Source of the DNA: Candidatus Bipolaricaulota bacterium
GTDB taxonomy: Bacteria > Bipolaricaulota > Bipolaricaulia > UBA7950 > UBA9294
Reading direction: 5' to 3'
Assembly (NCBI GenBank): GCA_028278555.1
Contig: JANQEA010000043.1
Span: 62,001-126,000, forward strand
DNA length: 64,000 bases
The first letter of the stretch is position 1. Every line of letters starts with the position of its first letter. The position numbers and the translations under genes were made by a program. The notes beneath the pieces are model-generated. The model was not told the origin of the DNA. It made no database searches and worked only from the letters and a program-made list of their open reading frames with translations. This document shows positions 60,118 to 64,000 of this stretch, piece after piece.

Positions 60118-60150
60118 AAAAGAAAAGACCGCAGGCGGTTGCCTGCAGTC
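60118..60150 (-). terminator. attenuator terminator of the livK leader
   Basis: On the minus strand GACTGCAGGC and GCCTGCGGTC pair over 10 bases (one G-U) around AACC, and TTTTCTTTT follows. It lies about 85 bases upstream of the livK start, inside the transcribed leader. Confidence 0.75.
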
Positions 60151-60208
60151 AGCGAAGCTCTGCACACGCGCGTCGTCCCTACGGAGGGCCTAGCCGAGTA
60201 TGCAGAGC
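60141..60208 (-). promoter_or_regulatory. attenuator stems 1-2 and 2-3 of the livK leader
   Basis: On the minus strand GCTCTGCATAC (60198-60208, inside the leader-peptide codons) pairs with GTGTGCAGAGC (60157-60167) over 11 bases with one G-U. The latter can instead pair with the terminator's 5' arm: TGCAGAGC with GCT and CTGCA, separated by a two-base bulge. These mutually exclusive stems are the 1:2, 2:3 and 3:4 pattern of amino-acid operon attenuation. Confidence 0.6.
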
Positions 60209-60279
60209 CTATCAATCATTAGCATATGGAGGTCGGCGCACAGCACGGTCTCGTCGGTGCGGTCACTCCATATACACAT
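60190..60279 (-). CDS. 29-residue Leu/Ile-ending leader peptide before livK
   Basis: The frame begins with ATG four or five bases from the expected transcription start, so it may be translated from a nearly leaderless message. It ends HMLMIDRLCILG and then TAG. The last ten codons include CTA, ATT, CTC, ATA and CTC for Leu and Ile, plus AGG. CTA, ATA and AGG look uncommon in the neighbouring high-GC genes. The final codons are part of attenuator stem 1. This is what a regulatory leader for a branched-chain amino-acid transporter should look like. Confidence 0.6.
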   Translation of the reverse strand: MCIWSDRTDETVLCADLHMLMIDRLCILG

Positions 60280-60288
60280 GATTGGGCC

Positions 60289-60317
60289 AGCATAGGACGG
60301 GCAACAGGCAATGTCAA
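60289..60317 (-). promoter_or_regulatory. promoter of the livK transcript
   Basis: On the minus strand a perfect -35 TTGACA (60312-60317) and a -10 TATGCT (60289-60294) are separated by 17 bases. Transcription would start near 60282. Confidence 0.7.
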
Positions 60318-60365
60318 GAGGTAGCAGATTCTGCCAGGGGAGGCATGAGGCCGATGGGCGTGCGT

Positions 60366-60386
60366 GCTCGCGAAGCTTTCGCGAGC
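60366..60386. repeat. short perfect hairpin
   Basis: GCTCGCGAA and TTCGCGAGC pair over nine bases around GCT. It sits 20 bases before the second copy of the dispersed hairpin, between the divergent livK and surface-protein promoters. Its role is unknown; there is no T tract. Confidence 0.5.
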
Positions 60387-60405
60387 AGGTTCTCGCCTAG
60401 GAGAT

Positions 60406-60429
60406 GCTCGGCTTCACCGGGAGCCGAGC
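60406..60429. repeat. dispersed hairpin element, copy 2
   Basis: GCTCGGCT and AGCCGAGC pair over eight bases. The element and its loop match the copy at 55060 with a single difference (TTCACCGGG against TTCTCCGGG). The two copies frame the Liv region. Confidence 0.6.
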
Positions 60430-60502
60430 GTCCGTCTGTGGAAGGAAGCGGCGAACCGGTTGAGTACGAGGCGGCATTGCCGGTGGACGACTACTCTTGG
60501 GA

Positions 60503-60532
60503 TTGACTGGTTCCGAGTGGAACCAGTATGCT
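60503..60532 (+). promoter_or_regulatory. promoter of the repeat protein with operator in the spacer
   Basis: TTGACT (60503-60508) and TATGCT (60527-60532) are separated by 18 bases. A perfect inverted repeat, ACTGGTTCC and GGAACCAGT with a GAGT centre, occupies 60506-60527, exactly filling the spacer and touching both hexamers. A repressor, or a MerR-type activator that reshapes the spacer, could bind it. Confidence 0.65.
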
Positions 60533-60599
60533 ACCTGCATCTAGTGTGATAGGTCAGCGCAAGTCACTTGAATCGAAGCGGAAGCGAGAGATAGGGAAG

Positions 60600-63500
60600 A
60601 TGGCGTACGAAGCGGCCCGAAGCATGCAAGGCTGGGTGCGTCTGTGTTGCCTTCTCAGCTCGGCGATTCTCCTGGTTCTCCTCCTGGCCGGCCACGCTGT
60701 CGGGCAAACCGGGACCTTGCATGTCCATGTGGAAGAGGTTGGCGGGGCCGGGTTCGCCGCGGACATCAACGTCTACACCGTAGAGGGCGGAGTGCGTGAC
60801 TATCTCACGGATTTCTCGACATCGTCTACTACCGGAGATGGCTCCAAGCAGCTCCTCCCAGGGACGTATGACGTGAGGATCGAGACGTGGCCTCAGGACA
60901 AGTGGTTCGAGGGAGTCGTGGTAGTAGCGGGGAGTGAGACGTCAATCAGCCAATCGTACGGACGAATCGTGGCACACGTCGATGAAGTTGGCGGAGCGGG
61001 GTTCGCCGCGGATATCAACGTGTACGAGGCTGACGGAGAGGTTCGCGATTACGTCGATGACTTCTGGACGTCGTCATCAACCGGCGACGGCTGGATGATC
61101 GTGCTTCCCGGGGTGTACGACGTGAGGATCCAGACGGAGCAAGCGAAGTGGTTCGAAGGACTGATCGTGGCTGCGGGCAGCGAGACGTCGATCAGCCAAT
61201 CGTACGGCCGGCTCGAGGCGCTCGTCGATGAAGCTGCCGGAGCGGGATTCGCCGCGGACATCAACGTGTACGAGACTGACGGAGAGGTTCGCGATTACGT
61301 CGATGACTTCTGGACGTCGTCATCAACCGGCGATGGCTGGATGATCTTACTGCCTGGGGTGTACGACGTGAGGATCCAGACAGAGCAAGCGAAGTGGTTC
61401 GAGGGACTGGTAGTGGCTGCGGGCAGCGAGACGTCGATCAGCCAATCGTACGGCCGGCTCAAGGCGCACGTCAATGAAGCTGGCGGAGCGGGGTTCGCCG
61501 CGGACATCAACGTGTACGAGACTGACGGAGAGGTTCGCGATTACGTCGATGACTTTCGGACGTTGTCGTCGACCGGTGATGGCTCGATGATCCTGCTGCC
61601 CGGAACGTATGACGTACAGGTTGAGACAGAGCAAGAAATCTGGTTCGCGAGCGTGGCAGTGACTGCTGGTATCGAAACCGAGATCAGTCAAGCATACGGG
61701 CGTATCACCGTACACACGGAGGAGATCGCCGGGGCTCCAGTGCAGAGAAATTGCCACGTATACGCTCCCCCCGGGGAGAATCGCCAGCGTGTAGCCGATT
61801 TCAGCGTCTCACGCAACACAGGGGAGGGATCGGTGATCCTACTTCCCGGCACGTATGATCTTCTCATTGGTGGTCCTGGGTCGAAGTGGTTCGAAGGTGT
61901 GACGATAGCGGTTGGCGAGGAGACTTCCATCAACCAAGGGTACGGACGCCTAGCTGTGCACGCTGAAGATCCAAGCGGAACTCCAGCTGAAGCCCATGTG
62001 GAGGTCTGGGAGTCTGTCGGTGAGGCAGCGTATCACATATGGCACTTCTATACATCGCCTATGACGGGTGATGGGGAGATAGTATTGCTCCCTAGAAGCT
62101 ATGATATTAAGGTTATCACTGCAACTCACGAAACTTGGTACCAGAGCGTTCAGATTGATGCGGGAGCGTTCACGTGGATACCGGGCGACTCGGTGACCAA
62201 GATCAGGATTCCCGAGTTCCTAGGCGAACAGCCCGAGGCGCTGGAGCTGATGGAGGGCGGTGAGCGAGTATTGACGTACGTCCTCGATGATGGCTATGGG
62301 AATCCACTTCCTGACACCTCGGTCGAACTGAACGCGACGTGCGTGCTCACGAACGACGAAGGCATCTTCTCGATCACCGTCGATGAGGCTGCTCTCGCGC
62401 AGTACGGCAGTCCGACCGGACAACCAAACACATATCTTTTCGAGCCTGTCACGGAAGTCAGTGGATATGCCCTGGCGGATCCGCCGGTCGTGACCATCAA
62501 GGTGGTCCCACGAGAGTGGCAGACGAAGTGGTCCGGCGGAGTTCGGCTCTCGGCCAGCGTGGCGGGGCTGAAGGGAATCGAGGGCGGCGGTTGCGAAATC
62601 ACCCTCCATCATGACGACACGCTCACCATCGGCATCCGGTTTGAGGAAGGCGCAGGAATCGCGGCGAGCCTGGGAGCCAGCGTATCGCTTACGAGCAAAC
62701 TCAAGCGGGGTGCTTCCCTCAGTTCGCATGTGCTCTTGACGCACGCCCAGGAGAACGTGTACCGCTGCGATGACCTCATGGATTCCAATCAGATGCTTAC
62801 GTTCTCAGGGTTGATGCTCTGGTCGGTCCTGGAGCTGGGGAGCCGAACCAGCGGTTCCCAAGCTCCTTCTGATCCTGCGCTGGGTTTTGTTGCCGATGCG
62901 CTGCTGAATGTTGTCCTCCCGTGGGGGACCCATAGGACGGAGTACACGGCCGTTGGCGGGATCGAGGCCAAGGTCGAGGCGGCTGCAGATGTCCAGGGGA
63001 TGGCGACCCAGACATTCTCTCTCCTTGGAGTTCCCAAGGACGTTCTCCCCTGGCAGTTCCTCGACACCGGTAGCGGAGCAGCGGCCGAATTGACGGCAGT
63101 GATCGAGCTTGGCCAAACGGAGTATCCCAAGCTTGGCGAGACGGCGTACTTCCTTACCTGCGGAAGCGAGCTCGATGGATACGTCGACCTTCCGCTAGAT
63201 ATCTTGTTCCCGCTGGATGCCCTCCTGGGTGGCCATGCCATCATAGTTGTCGACAGTGGAGGCGTGCTGGAGCTAGCCTACGAAATCTCGTCGAGAGACG
63301 GGGATGATGTTGTGGTAGATCGCTTCACGGTTCGTCGGGGGCAGGATCTGAATGTCAACGGGATCGACGATCTCGCCGAGGTTGTGTCGCATCACGCAGT
63401 GATGTTCACTTCTGAGGCCGTAGCTCTTCTTCTGGGCGCCGGATCAGCCTTGGCGAAGATCACCTTTCCGGGAGGCATCGTGGCACTCTTGCAAGAGCTC

Positions 63501-64000
63501 GAACGGGTTGCGTTGCAGGTAGGAGTCCCACTCGAGTACGAGACGGTCTGCTATCGCGACCTGGGCGACATCACACTGGATCCGAGCGTGATTGTCGGGC
63601 TCCTCGTCGAGAATGGGCTAGGTGCGAAGCTGACGCTAGAGAAGGAGACCGTGTGGCTCAAGGAGAGGGGAGTCTGGTTCGATAGTGTGAAGTACCCAAT
63701 GGAGACGTATGGCTTCGACCCGGGATTGCTGGGAGATGCGCGCACGCTGTACCAGATGTGGCTTGATGCATCGGAGCCGCTTCGAGATGCGATCTGGTCG
63801 GGCATCGAGACGGGAGTCGAATACGTAGTGGAAGACATCGCCCCTCAGATTCCCTGGGAGATCTGCGCTGCAGCGGCATTCACTGGGGGTGGCGTCGCCG
63901 GTGGAGCGTGTGTGGCCTCTGGAGCAGGGGCGGCGATTGCGGGCGATGTCGTCGAGATCCTTGGCTGGGCCTCAGAGAGAGTACAGAGCAGCCAAGGGGA
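60600..64000 (+). CDS. large secreted protein with six tandem 82-residue repeats (3' end outside window)
   Basis: The frame is open from an ATG at 60600 to the end of the window (1133 codons) and is 3'-truncated. A signal peptide covers residues about 12-36 (CCLLSSAILLVLLLAGHAVG). Six tandem domains of 82-83 residues follow. Units 1-4 carry GGAGFAADINVY, STGDG, LLPG-YDVRI, WFEG and ETSISQSYGR, and units 5-6 are diverged. The pattern resembles prealbumin-like or carboxypeptidase-regulatory beta-sandwiches. The remaining 600 residues contain beta-rich and helical parts, ending in a glycine/alanine-rich hydrophobic segment. An exported adhesin, toxin-like or surface protein is possible. GAAGCGAGAG precedes the ATG weakly. 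Confidence 0.8.
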   Translation, partial: MAYEAARSMQGWVRLCCLLSSAILLVLLLAGHAVGQTGTLHVHVEEVGGAGFAADINVYTVEGGVRDYLTDFSTSSTTGDGSKQLLPGTYDVRIETWPQDKWFEGVVVVAGSETSISQSYGRIVAHVDEVGGAGFAADINVYEADGEVRDYVDDFWTSSSTGDGWMIVLPGVYDVRIQTEQAKWFEGLIVAAGSETSISQSYGRLEALVDEAAGAGFAADINVYETDGEVRDYVDDFWTSSSTGDGWMILLPGVYDVRIQTEQAKWFEGLVVAAGSETSISQSYGRLKAHVNEAGGAGFAADINVYETDGEVRDYVDDFRTLSSTGDGSMILLPGTYDVQVETEQEIWFASVAVTAGIETEISQAYGRITVHTEEIAGAPVQRNCHVYAPPGENRQRVADFSVSRNTGEGSVILLPGTYDLLIGGPGSKWFEGVTIAVGEETSINQGYGRLAVHAEDPSGTPAEAHVEVWESVGEAAYHIWHFYTSPMTGDGEIVLLPRSYDIKVITATHETWYQSVQIDAGAFTWIPGDSVTKIRIPEFLGEQPEALELMEGGERVLTYVLDDGYGNPLPDTSVELNATCVLTNDEGIFSITVDEAALAQYGSPTGQPNTYLFEPVTEVSGYALADPPVVTIKVVPREWQTKWSGGVRLSASVAGLKGIEGGGCEITLHHDDTLTIGIRFEEGAGIAASLGASVSLTSKLKRGASLSSHVLLTHAQENVYRCDDLMDSNQMLTFSGLMLWSVLELGSRTSGSQAPSDPALGFVADALLNVVLPWGTHRTEYTAVGGIEAKVEAAADVQGMATQTFSLLGVPKDVLPWQFLDTGSGAAAELTAVIELGQTEYPKLGETAYFLTCGSELDGYVDLPLDILFPLDALLGGHAIIVVDSGGVLELAYEISSRDGDDVVVDRFTVRRGQDLNVNGIDDLAEVVSHHAVMFTSEAVALLLGAGSALAKITFPGGIVALLQELERVALQVGVPLEYETVCYRDLGDITLDPSVIVGLLVENGLGAKLTLEKETVWLKERGVWFDSVKYPMETYGFDPGLLGDARTLYQMWLDASEPLRDAIWSGIETGVEYVVEDIAPQIPWEICAAAAFTGGGVAGGACVASGAGAAIAGDVVEILGWASERVQSSQG
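60726..62204 (+). repeat. six tandem coding repeats of about 246 bases
   Basis: Units begin at 60726, 60975, 61221, 61467, 61713 and 61959. The first is 249 bases and the others 246. Units 2 and 3 are almost identical over most of their length, so duplication or gene conversion is recent. Units 5 and 6 keep only the domain skeleton, and unit 6 is richer in A and T. Confidence 0.85.

Noticed and set aside
60282-60506. Plus-strand frame of 74 codons between the livK and repeat-protein promoters
   Set aside because: It overlaps two hairpins and the promoter, has no ribosome site and looks like chance.
61049-61933. Minus-strand frames recurring every 246 bases
   Set aside because: They are the mirror of the tandem coding repeats on the plus strand.
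60726-62204. Regular repeats considered as a CRISPR or satellite array
   Set aside because: The period is 246 bases, the repeats are in frame and without spacers, so they are coding domain repeats.

Overview
The window is high-GC bacterial chromosome with tightly packed, often translationally coupled genes and no RNA genes, insertion sequences or CRISPR arrays that I can recognise. The large glycan locus of Wbp/Pgl type, a flippase, an O-antigen ligase-like protein and a GGDEF protein suggest a bacterium with complex surface polysaccharide or protein glycosylation, probably diderm. The leaderless-looking transcripts and a tungsten-type aldehyde oxidoreductase would fit an uncultured environmental lineage, but I cannot assign a phylum from the sequence.

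Region 1 (1-2050): a 5'-truncated gene and a 506-residue membrane-anchored protein share a C-terminal domain of appendage or tail-fibre type. A strong terminator closes the unit. Region 2 (2100-36205) is a surface glycan locus of about 34 kb. wbpA-wbpB-wbpD-wbpE make a UDP-2,3-diacetamido-2,3-dideoxyuronic acid, and a WbpI-type 2-epimerase 17 kb downstream would convert it to the manno form. Two WbpG-type sugar amidotransferases are present, one fused to a class II glutaminase. A FlaA1/PglF-type dehydratase, a PglE-type aminotransferase, a PglD-type acetyltransferase fused to an ATP-grasp domain and a PglC-type phosphoglycosyltransferase look like a bacillosamine-type initiating sugar pathway. 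At least seven glycosyltransferases or glycosyltransferase-like proteins, a flippase, a GT39 protein, a ligase and a pyruvyltransferase-like protein complete the set. A phosphopantetheinyl transferase gene overlaps the last glycan gene.

Region 3 (36216-54784): a convergent PAS-GGDEF gene, then a long co-directional run. It starts with an ArsR-type regulator (with a candidate operator) and includes a flavodoxin, two TPR paralogues, an MFS exporter, two aldo/keto reductases, an SRPBCC-PDZ-DinB fusion, an aldehyde ferredoxin oxidoreductase, a metallo-beta-lactamase-fold enzyme, a hydrolase, a permease, a DUF362 protein, a winged-helix protein and a secreted amidohydrolase. The substrate of this presumed small-molecule pathway is unknown.

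Region 4 (54785-60317): a complete branched-chain amino-acid-type ABC transporter, with livGFHM on the plus strand converging on the binding-protein gene on the minus strand. Each transcript begins with a promoter, a short leader peptide and an intrinsic terminator. The minus-strand leader has Leu/Ile codons at its end and mutually exclusive stems that match classical transcription attenuation.

Region 5 (60318-64000): a promoter whose -35/-10 spacer is filled by a perfect inverted repeat drives a large secreted protein. It carries six tandem domains of about 82 residues and runs off the right end of the window.
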